This document shows positions 55,324 to 63,923 of a stretch of DNA of 64,000 nt, in pieces (position 1 is the first letter of the stretch; each line of letters starts with the position of its first letter). Made by a program: the position numbers and the translations under genes. The notes below the pieces were generated by a model. That model was given only the letters and a program-made list of their open reading frames with translations, was not told where the DNA came from and made no database searches. The DNA comes from Candidatus Hydrogenedentota bacterium (GTDB taxonomy: Bacteria; Hydrogenedentota; Hydrogenedentia; Hydrogenedentales; JAEUWI01). The stretch is from NCBI GenBank assembly GCA_016791475.1, contig JAEUWI010000005.1, positions 119,417 through 183,416 of the forward strand. The letters are read 5' to 3'.

Positions 55324-56043
55324 ATGAGCGAACTCATCATCGTGCGCCACGGCCAGGCCTCGTTTCTGTCCGGAAACTACGACCAGCTTTCCGAACTCGG
55401 CGTGGAGCAGGCGCGACGCCTGGGCGAGTTCTGGGCCGCACAGGGCACCCACACCACGCGTTTCGTCGTGGGCCCGCGCAGGCGACATCGCCAGTCGGCC
55501 GACGCCATCCTCACGGCGCTGAACGCCGCAAACCTGACCCCCACAGAAATCGCCGAAGATGATCGCCTCGACGAGTTCGACTGGGACGGCCTCTTCCGCT
55601 ATGCGAACGGCACCCTCGCCGAACGCGACCCCGCCATCGGGGCGCTGAAACACGCCTTCGAATCGGCGCCGGATATCACGGCAAAGCGGCGCACCATCCA
55701 GCACTACATGGAGGCCGTCACCACGCAGTGGGCGGCGGGCGCGTTTCACGAAGATGGACTCGAAACCTGGGACGAGTTTCGGAGCCGCGTGCAAATTGCA
55801 GTGACGCTTCATACCGGGGGTTTGCCCAGAGGAAGCCGCGTGGTCCTGGTGACCTCAGGCGGCGTCGCAGCGGCCTCGGCGGGTCATGTGCTCGGTCTGG
55901 ATGCCCCGCGAACCCTGGGCCTCATCTGGACCCTGCGCAACGGCGCCCTCGTGGAGTATCTCTTCGGCGGCGGCCGCATTTCGCTCAGCAGTTTCAACAA
56001 CGCGCCCCACCTGACCGAAGCGCGGCACTGGACCTATCGGTAG
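55324..56043 (+). CDS. Histidine phosphatase family protein
   Basis: A 239-residue phosphoglycerate-mutase-like protein. The catalytic RHG motif is in IIVRHGQASF (residues 5-13), the arginines in GPRRRHRQSAD, and the second His region in LVTSGGVAAASAGH (the usual His is not obvious in this segment). The substrate is unknown. Gene start is 4 bp after CAGCATCGGAGC. It is divergent from the TolC-like gene. Confidence 0.88.
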   Translation: MSELIIVRHGQASFLSGNYDQLSELGVEQARRLGEFWAAQGTHTTRFVVGPRRRHRQSADAILTALNAANLTPTEIAEDDRLDEFDWDGLFRYANGTLAERDPAIGALKHAFESAPDITAKRRTIQHYMEAVTTQWAAGAFHEDGLETWDEFRSRVQIAVTLHTGGLPRGSRVVLVTSGGVAAASAGHVLGLDAPRTLGLIWTLRNGALVEYLFGGGRISLSSFNNAPHLTEARHWTYR

Positions 56044-56050
56044 CGAAATT

Positions 56051-56100
56051 TGATCAGTCCGATCAGTCCGATCCGTCTGATCCGTCTGATCCGTCTGATG
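56051..56100. repeat. 9-10-bp array after the histidine phosphatase gene
   Basis: Units TGATCAGTCC, GATCAGTCC, GATCCGTC, TGATCCGTC, TGATCCGTC, TGATG, starting 8 bp after the stop codon. TGA recurs at the start of the units. Confidence 0.75.
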
Positions 56101-56117
56101 AACTCCCAGAAAATGAA

Positions 56118-56149
56118 AAGGCCCTCCGCCACCTCGGCAGAGGGCCCTG
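56118..56149 (-). terminator. Terminator of the first sialidase-like gene
   Basis: On the minus strand AGGGCCCTCTGCC pairs with GGCGGAGGGCCT and is followed by TTTTC. Good intrinsic terminator 16 bp past the stop codon. Confidence 0.75.
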
Positions 56150-56164
56150 GAATCGTTCAGTCGC

Positions 56165-57235
56165 TTATTTTGTGTGCCCCAGAATCGCCTCTTCCTTGAA
56201 ACTCGCCAGCATCACCGTGGCGCGGGAATCCGTGGTATAGACCACGTAGATCGTGCCGTCCTTCGCCTGAATCGCCATGGGATAGGCAAAGGTATTGCCC
56301 GGCGCCACCACATCCCGGCGATGGGGCCAAGTCTTGTCGTTGTCCTCGGAAATCGCGATGGTCAGGGGAATCCGCTCGTTCATGTTGTCGTTGTAGGCCA
56401 GCAGCAAATGGCCGTTCTGCAACTTGATGAAACCCACGGCCGCATTCGGATTCGGAAACTGGGAATCTTTGCCGCGGGTCCAGGTATCGCCGCCGTCGTG
56501 AGACTCCGCGCGCACCAGATAGCGGTTCGTGCTCGGTTCGTAGCCACCGCCCACGCGGCAATAGGCCACCAGGTAGTCATCCGTGATCTGCACGGCCTCG
56601 GGCTGGAGATTGCCCTTCTTCGACTTGATCCGCTTCGTCGGCGTCCACGTGCGCGTCTTCGGATTGTGGCGCATGAAATACGACGTGGTGTCCCGCCCGA
56701 TCACCTCGCGGTCGCTGCCCGTCTCGTGATAAACCGGCAGCAGGTAATCCCCGTTGTTCAGCACAATCGGACGACCCCGCACCATGGTGCCCATCTCAAA
56801 ACCCAGGTTCATCGAATCCGACCACGTGTGGCCGCCGTCTTCGGAGATCTTCGCCTTGATCAGCGACTCGGACCACGTGGCGCCGATGCGCTGCACATAA
56901 AACAGCCACACCAGACCGTCCGGCGCCTGCCACACGATACCGTTGCCCTCGCCCTGAAATGGCGTGTCCGCCAGCAACTGCGGCTCCGACCATTCCGTCT
57001 GACCCGGTGAACGACGAATACCGTAAACCTTGGACTCATCCTCATATTCACCGCCGCCGCCATAAAAGGTAATGAAGATATCCCCGTTGTCCAGCTCCGT
57101 GATCGCGGCGGGGTGCTTGTAGGCCCCCGGCTTCTCCGTGCCGATCACCTTCTCCACCTTGATATCGTCCGCCGCGAGCGCGGAAGCCGAAAGAAAAACC
57201 AGCGCCAAAGCGCAGGACAGGGAATTACGCAACAT
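56165..57235 (-). CDS. Exported sialidase-like (BNR/Asp-box) protein, copy 1
   Basis: A 356-residue exported protein with a signal peptide (about residues 1-21). Six-bladed propeller features: Asp-box segments SEDGGHTWSDS, SHDGGDTWTRG and SEDNDKTWPHRR, plus GNGIVWQAPDGLVWLFYVQR and YLLPVYHETGSD. A possible catalytic acid/nucleophile set is seen in sialidase-like YEDESK and GYEPSTNRY, but typical sialidase arginine triad residues cannot be assigned by eye. It may release sialic acid or another sugar. The next gene is its paralogue in tandem. Confidence 0.8.
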   Translation of the reverse strand: MLRNSLSCALALVFLSASALAADDIKVEKVIGTEKPGAYKHPAAITELDNGDIFITFYGGGGEYEDESKVYGIRRSPGQTEWSEPQLLADTPFQGEGNGIVWQAPDGLVWLFYVQRIGATWSESLIKAKISEDGGHTWSDSMNLGFEMGTMVRGRPIVLNNGDYLLPVYHETGSDREVIGRDTTSYFMRHNPKTRTWTPTKRIKSKKGNLQPEAVQITDDYLVAYCRVGGGYEPSTNRYLVRAESHDGGDTWTRGKDSQFPNPNAAVGFIKLQNGHLLLAYNDNMNERIPLTIAISEDNDKTWPHRRDVVAPGNTFAYPMAIQAKDGTIYVVYTTDSRATVMLASFKEEAILGHTK

Positions 57236-57337
57236 GAAAGCTACTCCTTGTTGGGGTGAAACTGGACGTCGTCGACACCGGGGTAGAATAAAGGGTGGCC
57301 GAGATGAAACTCAATTAAAACTCGAATTCGCCCAGCG

Positions 57338-58414
57338 CTATTTCGTATGCCCCAGAATCGCCTCTTCCTTGAAGCTTACCAGAATCACCGTGTCGCGAAT
57401 ACCGGTCGTGCAGATCACGTGAATGGTCCCGTCCTTCGCCTGAATCGCCATGGGGTAGCCGAAGGTATTGTCGATGCCGCTCGTAGCCAGATCGCGGCGA
57501 TGGGGCCAGGTCTGGTCGTTGTCCTCGGAAATGGCCGCCGTCAGGGGCGTGCGATAGTTCATGCTGTCGTTGAAAACCAGCAGCAGCTTGCCGCTTTGCA
57601 GCTTGATAAAGCTCACCGCCGAATTCGGGTTGGGAAACTGGGAGTCCTTGCCCCTGCTCCACGTCTCGCCGCCGTCGCGGGATTCGGAGCGGAGGATGTA
57701 GCGCGAAGTGCTGGGCTCAAAATCACCGCCGGGGCGGACATAAGCGATGAGATGCTCGTCCGTGATCTGGACGGGCTCCGGCTGGAGATTCCCATGCTTC
57801 GATTTGATCCGCCCGGTCGGGGTCCACGTGCGGGTCTTCGGATTGTGACGCAGAAAATAAGATTTCGTGTCAGGGAAGGTCCGGTCGATGTCGCTGCCCG
57901 TTTCGTGATAGACCGGCAGCAGGTAGTCGCCGTTGTTCAGCACGATGGGAACCCCACGGCACATCGTGCCCAATTCAAAGTCGAGCACCATGGAGTCAGA
58001 CCACGTCTCGCCACCGTCTTCCGATATCTTCGCGAGGGTCCGCGACTCCGACCAGGTGTCGCCGTAGCGCTGGACGTAGAACAGCCACACCAGGCCGTCG
58101 GGCGCCTGCCAGGCGATGCCGTTGCCCTCGCCCAGGAAGGGCGTGTCCGCCAGCAGCTTCGGCTCGGACCATATCGTCTCTCCCGCCTTCCGTCGAATCC
58201 CCCACACCTTGGAATCGTCCTCATACTCCCCGCCGCCTCCGTAGTACGTCGCAAGTAAATCACCGTTGTCCAGTTGGGTAACGGAGGCCGGGTGCTTGTA
58301 CTTCCCCGGATGCTCCTTGCCGATGACATGCTCGATGAGGATATCCTCGGCGGAGAAGACGGGCGTGACGAGCAGGGCGAGCGCGCCTGCGCAAAAAAGC
58401 GCGGTATAACGCAT
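57338..58414 (-). CDS. Exported sialidase-like (BNR/Asp-box) protein, copy 2
   Basis: A 358-residue paralogue of the preceding gene product, with the same order of segments (EHPGKYKHPASVTQLDNGDL versus EKPGAYKHPAAITELDNGDI) and similarity over the full length, ending in the same ASFKEEAILGHTK-like tail. The signal peptide spans about 1-21. The ATG at 58414 has CGGAGAT about 8 nt upstream; the frame to 58453 is an extension. The two copies are 102 bp apart and likely arose by duplication. Confidence 0.8.
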   Translation of the reverse strand: MRYTALFCAGALALLVTPVFSAEDILIEHVIGKEHPGKYKHPASVTQLDNGDLLATYYGGGGEYEDDSKVWGIRRKAGETIWSEPKLLADTPFLGEGNGIAWQAPDGLVWLFYVQRYGDTWSESRTLAKISEDGGETWSDSMVLDFELGTMCRGVPIVLNNGDYLLPVYHETGSDIDRTFPDTKSYFLRHNPKTRTWTPTGRIKSKHGNLQPEPVQITDEHLIAYVRPGGDFEPSTSRYILRSESRDGGETWSRGKDSQFPNPNSAVSFIKLQSGKLLLVFNDSMNYRTPLTAAISEDNDQTWPHRRDLATSGIDNTFGYPMAIQAKDGTIHVICTTGIRDTVILVSFKEEAILGHTK

Positions 58415-58501
58415 GGGTAGATCTCCGTTGATGTGCGAGTCGGACGTCATCACTGCGACTCAAAGGATATCTGCTGAGCAGACGGAATGCAACGCGACCG
58501 G

Positions 58502-58602
58502 GGGACGGACCCGCGCAACAGTGCCAGGTATCGCGGCAAGAACATTTACAACCCCCAGAATCGCAAGGTAACGAGGCGCACCATGAAGCGCGGGCCTGTC
58601 CC
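58502..58602. repeat. Short palindrome-ended element, copy B
   Basis: Ends GGGACGGACCCGCGC (58502-58516) and GCGCGGGCCTGTCCC (58588-58602), as in copy A at 45497-45598. The middle differs. It lies in a 330-bp gap between the second sialidase-like gene and the next gene; the rest of the gap shows nothing. Confidence 0.7.
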
Positions 58603-58744
58603 AGGGGATGCCGGAAAAGAACCGGACCGCTTGGCAGACAAACCACGAAAGACCCCCGTTTTCCGGTCCCTACATCAACTCGAAGAAACTCTCCTTGCCC
58701 AGATGCTTAAGATAGGTATCGGCGGCTTTCTGCAAGCTCGCCAT

Positions 58745-59335
58745 CTATGCGAGCGAGTGCCAGCCGCCGTGGCCGCGATAGGTCATGCGCTCCACGCTGA
58801 ACATGCGCTTCGCCTTGTCTTCCAGCGTAAATCGAAGCACAGGTTCGACCCGTGAAGTATCCAGCATCTTGTCGATGTTCGACTCGGGTGGCCTGAATTC
58901 CGCCCGAAACGCCGCCTGCCCGGCCGGGTCGAGATTTGAAAAGATTCGGGACAACAAGCTCTGTTCGCTTATGCGCGCGCCGTTCAACGAGTCCGCGAGA
59001 TCCTGCAAGTCCCCGGCGGAGCGCCGTGGCTCGTAGACCGTGAGATGAGGCCCTTTCTCGGCCACCCGATAGCCCGGCAGGCCCAACGCCGCGAGTTTGG
59101 CTTCGATGAGCCGGATTTCGAGTAGATTGATTTCCGGCGTTAGAATCTTGCGCGCGGAGACTTCTCCATTGGGGCCTTCGACAATTTCCATGCCGTCGGG
59201 CACAGAATCGAGCGCTCCCGCCCGTGTGGTCTTCATGACGTAGCGGGTCGCGCCCTTCCTCGTGGTCGCGGCGTGGAGGTAATAGGTCTTTCCCATCCGG
59301 TTCGTGCGGGATACGGGTTCGTCTGGTTTCGCCAT
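58745..59335 (-). CDS. Conserved hypothetical protein
   Basis: A 196-residue soluble protein. The N-terminal part, GKTYYLHAATTRKGATRYVMKTTRAGALDSVPDGMEIVEGPNGEVSARK, matches a family of uncharacterised bacterial proteins (TYYLHxGxTKTGKPKYFFS type). The C-terminal half (IRLIEAKLAALGLPGYRVAEKGPHLTVYEPR and LRFTLEDKAKRMFSVERMTYRGHGGW) is a second alpha/beta part. No enzyme motif. It is divergent from the toxin-antitoxin pair. Confidence 0.65.
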   Translation of the reverse strand: MAKPDEPVSRTNRMGKTYYLHAATTRKGATRYVMKTTRAGALDSVPDGMEIVEGPNGEVSARKILTPEINLLEIRLIEAKLAALGLPGYRVAEKGPHLTVYEPRRSAGDLQDLADSLNGARISEQSLLSRIFSNLDPAGQAAFRAEFRPPESNIDKMLDTSRVEPVLRFTLEDKAKRMFSVERMTYRGHGGWHSLA

Positions 59336-59437
59336 GGGTTGGTTCCTCGCGTTTTCAGTATATTTATGGCCGCATGATACGAAAACGGCGCTCGGAGTTC
59401 GAATGTACGGTATTTTCCGCTCCCTTGGATTTAGTGC

Positions 59438-59443
59438 TATACT
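59438..59443 (+). promoter_or_regulatory. Putative -10 box of the toxin-antitoxin operon
   Basis: GTGCTATACTCGAC with TATACT 33 nt before the antitoxin start. Confidence 0.5.
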
Positions 59444-59476
59444 CGACTCAAGGAAATCTGAGAAAGGGTGACCGTC

Positions 59477-59695
59477 ATGAGCGATCTAGAGACGCTCCGA
59501 GAGCAAGTTCTGGCGTTGCCGGTTATTGACCGCGAGCTGATTATGGAAGATATCCTTGCCAGTTTCAGCCCGGCGGGTCAAGAAGTCATTAGCAGTGCCT
59601 GGGCTCACGAAATAGAGAGCCGAAGAAGGGGCTATGCGGAGGGCCGCATCCCCACTGTTTCGTTGGAAGAATCCAGGCGGCGATTGGGGATATGA
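59477..59695 (+). CDS. Addiction-module antitoxin (CHP02574-type)
   Basis: A 72-residue acidic antitoxin with LREQVLALPVIDRELIMEDILASFSP and the tail EIESRRRGYAEGRIPTVSLEESRRRLG, typical of the 'putative addiction module component' family that pairs with RelE/ParE toxins. The ATG at 59477 has AAAGGG 8 nt upstream; a GTG at 59468 overlaps that site. Its stop overlaps the toxin start (ATGA). Confidence 0.87.
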   Translation: MSDLETLREQVLALPVIDRELIMEDILASFSPAGQEVISSAWAHEIESRRRGYAEGRIPTVSLEESRRRLGI

Positions 59696-59985
59696 TGGAT
59701 GTGAGGCTGCTTGAGCCCGCGCAGCAGGAACTCGAAGAGGCGGCAGGGTACTACGAAGCGCTGGAGGACGGGCTCGGTATCAGCCTCGCAACAGAATTTC
59801 ACCAAAGCTTGGATCGTATTCGAGAATATCCCAAATCCTACCCAGTTATCTCTGGGAATGTACGTCGTTGCATGGTTCACCGCTTTAAATATCAAATTGT
59901 CTACGATCTTGTGGATGACCTGATCGTAGTTCTGGCGGTAGTACACGAACGGCAAGATCCGAAGATTTGGCAAGATCGTATTTGA
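59692..59985 (+). CDS. RelE/ParE-family toxin
   Basis: A 97-residue toxin with LLEPAQQELEEAAGYYEALEDGLGISLATEFHQSLDRIREYPKSYPVISGNVRRCMVHRFKYQIVYDLVDDLIVVLAVVHERQDPKIWQDRI, the ParE/RelE fold. Catalytic residues cannot be assigned, and whether it cuts RNA or poisons gyrase is unknown. The gene overlaps the antitoxin by 4 bp and is intact, unlike the higB copy. Confidence 0.9.
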   Translation: MMDVRLLEPAQQELEEAAGYYEALEDGLGISLATEFHQSLDRIREYPKSYPVISGNVRRCMVHRFKYQIVYDLVDDLIVVLAVVHERQDPKIWQDRI

Positions 59986-60003
59986 CTCTTGGCGCGACCG
60001 GCT

Positions 60004-61776
60004 TCAGCCCGCCAAATCTTCCAACTGCACCGCGCCGAATTGCTCTTCGCACAGCGCGCGGTAGGGGCCTTCTTCGTTGATGAGGGCGTCGTGGGTGCCG
60101 TCCTGCACGATGCGGCCATCTTCAATCACCACCACGCGATCACAATCCACTACGGTGGCGAGGCGGTGGGCAATGACCAGCGTGGTGCGGCCTTTCATCA
60201 GGCGCTCCAGCGCTTCCTGGATCACATTTTCCGCGTGGGAGTCGAGGCTGGAGGTGGCCTCGTCGAGGATGAGGATCTCGGGGTCGCGCAGGAAGGCCCG
60301 GGCGATGCTGAGGCGTTGCTTCTGGCCGCCGCTAAGCGTCACGCCGCGCTCGCCGATGAGGGTGTCGTAGCCCTTGGGAAGTTCCTCCACAAACTCGTCC
60401 ACGTGGGCCATGCGGGCCGCTTCGAGCATTTCTTCTTCCGTGGCGCCGCGCCGCCCGTAGAGAATGTTCTCCCGCACGGAACCTCCGAACAGGATGGCGT
60501 CCTGCATCACCATGCCGATTTTCTCGCGCAGCGAGTGGAGCGTGACCTCGCGGATGTCCTGACCGTCGATGCGGATCGCGCCGCGCTTCACGTCGTAGAA
60601 TCGGGGGACGAGCTTCACCAGCGTACTCTTGCCGCCGCCGCTGCGGCCCACGATGGCTACGGCGGTTCCGGGCTCCACATCGAGGGAAATACCTTCGATC
60701 ACGGGCTGATCGTCGAGATAGGAGAAATGCACGTCCTCAAACGTAATGCGGCCTTCCGTCAGTTGGAGGGGTTTCGCATCGGGCGCGTCGGCAATGTCCG
60801 GCTGCACGTCCAGGATGGCAAAGACGCGGTCCATACCCGCGAGCTGCATCTGCACGGCGGCGGAGGCGTCGGCCAGGCGGCGCGTGGGCAGGTAGAGGTG
60901 TGCCAGGTAGCCGCTGAAGGCCACGAGTTCGCCGGGCTTGATCGACCCCTTCACCGCGAGCCAGGTGCCCACGAGCGTCACCACGAGCGGTCCGACCATG
61001 GTGAAGAATTCGCCCACCTGAAACATGGAGACGTGGATCCGGGTACGCACCATGACTTCGTCGTAGTAGTTGCGATGCAGCTTCATGAAACGGAGGCGTT
61101 CGGAACGCTCGCGCACAAAGGACATGACCACGCTGTGGCCCGTGAGTTTTTCGTTGATCTCGCCGGAAAGGCGGGACATTTCGTCGAGGGAGCGCTGGGA
61201 CGCCACACGGAGGCGCGGATTCAGAACGCCGAAGACGAGGGCGTACATGGGCAGGGTGAACAGACTCGCCGTGGCCAGTTGCCAATTCTCGAAGAAGAGA
61301 AAGATCACCACGCCGACGAGAAAAATGAAATCGACGCCGACCGACATGACGCCCCGATCCAGAATGCCCTGGGCCTGGTTAATGTCGTTGGTCAGGCGCG
61401 AAGTCGTGGCCCCGGTGCGTTGTCCGGCGTGGTAGGCGAGTCCCAGCGATTGCACGTGGGCATAGAGCGCGTTGCGAATATCGAAGATGGTGCGATTGCC
61501 CGCCAGCTCCGCCCAGTAGGAACGGTAGTAGGCAATGGGAATACGCCCGATGAAGACCGCTATCAGAATGGCCGACATCTGGAGCAGCCGGCTCATCTTC
61601 TCATCGCCGGGAATATCCGCCAGGATGATGTTGTCCACGGAATAGCCCATGGCAAAGGGAAGCAGGAGAGCGAGGGTAAACTTCACCACGCCCGTCGCCA
61701 CCGAACCGATGATGTAGAAGCGGTAGGGGCGGGCGTAGCGGAGAAAGCGCCAGAATGTGGGGGAGCCGAAGGTCAT
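60004..61776 (-). CDS. ABC-type multidrug/lipid exporter (MsbA-like)
   Basis: A 590-residue half-transporter: six membrane helices (about residues 1-320), then an ATPase domain with Walker A GRSGGGKSTL, signature LSGGQKQRLSIARAFL, Walker B ILILDEATSSLD and switch His in VIAHRL. The homodimer would export lipid or drug-like molecules. The periplasmic partners are not beside it, although a TolC-like channel gene is 5 kb away. Confidence 0.93.
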   Translation of the reverse strand: MTFGSPTFWRFLRYARPYRFYIIGSVATGVVKFTLALLLPFAMGYSVDNIILADIPGDEKMSRLLQMSAILIAVFIGRIPIAYYRSYWAELAGNRTIFDIRNALYAHVQSLGLAYHAGQRTGATTSRLTNDINQAQGILDRGVMSVGVDFIFLVGVVIFLFFENWQLATASLFTLPMYALVFGVLNPRLRVASQRSLDEMSRLSGEINEKLTGHSVVMSFVRERSERLRFMKLHRNYYDEVMVRTRIHVSMFQVGEFFTMVGPLVVTLVGTWLAVKGSIKPGELVAFSGYLAHLYLPTRRLADASAAVQMQLAGMDRVFAILDVQPDIADAPDAKPLQLTEGRITFEDVHFSYLDDQPVIEGISLDVEPGTAVAIVGRSGGGKSTLVKLVPRFYDVKRGAIRIDGQDIREVTLHSLREKIGMVMQDAILFGGSVRENILYGRRGATEEEMLEAARMAHVDEFVEELPKGYDTLIGERGVTLSGGQKQRLSIARAFLRDPEILILDEATSSLDSHAENVIQEALERLMKGRTTLVIAHRLATVVDCDRVVVIEDGRIVQDGTHDALINEEGPYRALCEEQFGAVQLEDLAG

Positions 61777-61787
61777 GCGACATTATA

Positions 61788-61915
61788 TCAATGGACAATG
61801 GACAATGGACAATGGACAACTTTTTTTACCGTGTAGATTCTACGATTGGCTCTACATTTGCAAAAGTTGACCTCTTCCTCCTCGTTGTTCGTTGTCAATT
61901 GTCAATTGTCCATTG
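61788..61915. repeat. Heptamer arrays between the ABC exporter and GNAT genes
   Basis: Forward units (GGACAAT four times, ending GGACAAC) at 61788-61820 and inverse units (TTGTCAA, TTGTCAA, TTGTCCA) at 61891-61915. On the minus strand the GNAT gene ends ATGGACAATTGA with its TGA stop inside the array (61902-61904). Confidence 0.7.
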
Positions 61916-62435
61916 CCTCCCCTCGCAGCAGCCCATAGATCATATCATCCGTGAACTCGCCATTCTTGAAGAAGCGCTCGCGCTGGCATCCTTCCAGGCG
62001 AAAGCCCGCCTTCTCCAGCACGCGCCCGGAGGCCATGTTCCAGCCAAAGTGACCCGCTTCCAGCCGGTGATAGGCCAGGGTCTGAAACGCATAGGCCACA
62101 ATCGCCCGAAGCGCCTCGGTCATGTAGCCCTGACCCCAGTACGCTTCGCCCAGCCAGTAACCGATCTCCGCCGTCCGCGCGAGGACGTCCTCTCGCGGGT
62201 GGATTCCGATTCCGCCGGCCACCTCACCTTCGATTTCGATGGCGAATCTTCTGCACGGGCCCTCGGTGGCCAGGCAGCTCTGAATCCACTCATCGGCGTC
62301 GGCCTCGGTGTAGGGCGAGCGAAACATGTTGCACAGGTTGCGCGACACGTTGGGGTTGTCCGCATGGCGCAAGAGCGCGGGCTTGTCTTCCCGTTGCCAG
62401 GGGCGCAAGCGCAGGCGGGGTGTCTCTATTTCCAC
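61902..62435 (-). CDS. GNAT-family acetyltransferase (RimJ/RimL-like)
   Basis: A 177-residue N-acetyltransferase using acetyl-CoA. The GNAT core has [37 protein letters not shown], the beta-bulge GIGIHP, and the acetyl-CoA loop [41 protein letters not shown]. RimJ/RimL/SpeG-type proteins modify ribosomal protein termini or small amines; the target here is unknown. The GTG at 62435 has AAGGAT about 8 nt upstream. Confidence 0.9.
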   Translation of the reverse strand: MEIETPRLRLRPWQREDKPALLRHADNPNVSRNLCNMFRSPYTEADADEWIQSCLATEGPCRRFAIEIEGEVAGGIGIHPREDVLARTAEIGYWLGEAYWGQGYMTEALRAIVAYAFQTLAYHRLEAGHFGWNMASGRVLEKAGFRLEGCQRERFFKNGEFTDDMIYGLLRGEAMDN

Positions 62436-62577
62436 GGGTATGATCCTTCCAGGTTGGCGCGGGTTGGAGACGCGTATACCTTGGGGAGCACAATGCATAC
62501 CGCTGGCGTCCTACACCGATTACAGGGACAGCAGGCAACGAAGACATCAAGGCCTTCAGGGGCCACGCGGCCCTGCC

Positions 62578-62811
62578 GTCCTTCAAGTCCTTCAAGTCCT
62601 TCAAGTCCTTCAAGTCCTTCAAGTCCCTCAAGTCCTTCAAGTCCTTCAAGTCCCTCAAGTCCTTCAAGTCCCTCAAGTCCTTCAAGTCCTTCAAGTCCCT
62701 CAAGTCCCTCAAGTCCCTCAAGTCCCTCAGGTCCCTCAAGTCCCTCAAGTCCCTCAAGTCCCTCAAGTCCCTCAAGTCCTTCAAGTCCTTCAAGTCCTTC
62801 AAGTCCTTCCG
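62578..62811. repeat. 9-bp tandem array of about 26 units
   Basis: Units CAAGTCCTT and CAAGTCCCT alternate; on the minus strand GGACTTGAA or GGACTTGAG. It starts 5 bp past the TAG stop of the TauE/SafE gene and fills most of the 380-bp gap to the GNAT gene. The perfection of the units suggests recent growth and probable length variation. Confidence 0.9.
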
Positions 62812-62815
62812 CTCA

Positions 62816-63643
62816 CTACCGCACCATCAATTCCAATGCCCACTGGATCACCTGCACATCAAACAGCAACTGCACCCCCGCCACCAGGGTCAGCACCATG
62901 ATGATTCGGCTGAACCACCACTCCGACACCCGGTGGTGCATCCAGTGGCCCAGCCACGACCCCACCGGTATGAGCGCCACGAGGCACGCGTCGAACCACA
63001 GCACGCTCGTGTCCACCAGACCGGCCCAGGTATAGAAAGGCAGCTTGGTAATATTGATCAGGGTGAAGGTCCACGCCACCGTGCCGACGAAGAGGGTCTT
63101 GTTGAAACCCTGAGAGTAGACGTAGAGACTCACAATCGGCCCCGCGGCATGGGCGATGGTGGAGGTAAAACCGGCCAAGACGCCGACGGCCACGGCGGTC
63201 CTTCGACCCGCCTTGTGGTGCGCCACCCACGCCATGGAACGATCCTTCGCGGCGATGTAGAGCCCGAAAACAATCGCGATCACCCCCACCATACGTTTGA
63301 TCAACTGGCCGTAAAACTCCACGCCCTCCCGACCGATCTGCCACCACACCAGCGCCCCCAGCACGATGCCCAGGCACGACGGCACAAAGATCCGCATCAC
63401 CTGCGCCCAGTCTTTGTTGTGCCGGTGGTGATAGATCGCATTCAGGTCGCACAGAATTAAGAGGGGCAGCAGCGTCGCCGCCACTTTGTCCACCGGCATC
63501 ACCAGCATCATCAATGGCAGCGAAAGAATACCCGCGCCGCCCGCAAAGCCCGACTTGCTGATGCCCTGAATAACGATGGCTACGGAGACGAAGATCCAGA
63601 AGAGCACGACCGGCACGCCGGGCTCGATAAATGCGCTGAACAT
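62816..63643 (-). CDS. TauE/SafE (TSUP) family permease
   Basis: A 275-residue inner membrane protein with about eight hydrophobic segments and a duplicated arrangement. The signature GGAGILSLPLMMLVMPVDKVAATLLPLLILCDLNAIYHHRHNKDW matches the TSUP family, which exports sulfite, sulfonates or similar organic anions. The second half (FTSTIAHAAGPIVSLYVYSQGFNKTLFVGTVAWTFTLINITKLPFY) is the mirror repeat. The substrate is unknown. Confidence 0.88.
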   Translation of the reverse strand: MFSAFIEPGVPVVLFWIFVSVAIVIQGISKSGFAGGAGILSLPLMMLVMPVDKVAATLLPLLILCDLNAIYHHRHNKDWAQVMRIFVPSCLGIVLGALVWWQIGREGVEFYGQLIKRMVGVIAIVFGLYIAAKDRSMAWVAHHKAGRRTAVAVGVLAGFTSTIAHAAGPIVSLYVYSQGFNKTLFVGTVAWTFTLINITKLPFYTWAGLVDTSVLWFDACLVALIPVGSWLGHWMHHRVSEWWFSRIIMVLTLVAGVQLLFDVQVIQWALELMVR

Positions 63644-63679
63644 GAAGAAGGCTTTCTATTGGAAGGACATCGAGGGCGT

Positions 63680-63685
63680 AGTATA
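63680..63685 (-). promoter_or_regulatory. Putative -10 box of the TauE/SafE gene
   Basis: On the minus strand GCGCTATACTACG, 36 nt before the start codon. Confidence 0.45.
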
Positions 63686-63785
63686 GCGCAACGACGGGAC
63701 CGTCCGGAACGCAGAGGCGCTCGAACGACTACAGGAAGTGTGGTTCGAGCGATGAAACCCCGTTGGACGAGGCACTCCATGCGTT

Positions 63786-63823
63786 CGGGACCGTCCCGCG
63801 CTTTTAAAACGGAGGACGGTCCC
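63786..63823. repeat. Hairpin with 11-bp perfect stem
   Basis: CGGGACCGTCC (63786-63796) and GGACGGTCCCG (63813-63823) pair around a 16-nt loop rich in T and A. It lies in the spacer between the TauE/SafE gene and the group II intron end, and loosely resembles the CCGTTCCC palindrome near position 230. Confidence 0.5.
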
Positions 63824-63923
63824 GCACGCGCGGTTGATCTCCCTCGGTTGGAGGGTACCTCCTGGCGCAACGCGGCTTTTGCGGAAGGCGTTCTTGTTCG
63901 TGCGGGGCAGTCCCCCCGGACCC

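Noticed and set aside
59989..61836. 615-residue plus-strand frame opposite the ABC exporter
   Set aside because: It mirrors the exporter, whose Walker and signature motifs are certain; it is a shadow frame with no ribosome site.
62578..62811. Possible CRISPR array
   Set aside because: The repeat unit is 9 bp and contiguous with no spacers; no cas genes nearby.
62326..62901. Open frame rich in LQVLQVPQV and, in another frame, SPSSPSS
   Set aside because: It is translated from the 9-bp tandem array, so repeats arise from DNA structure and not from a gene.
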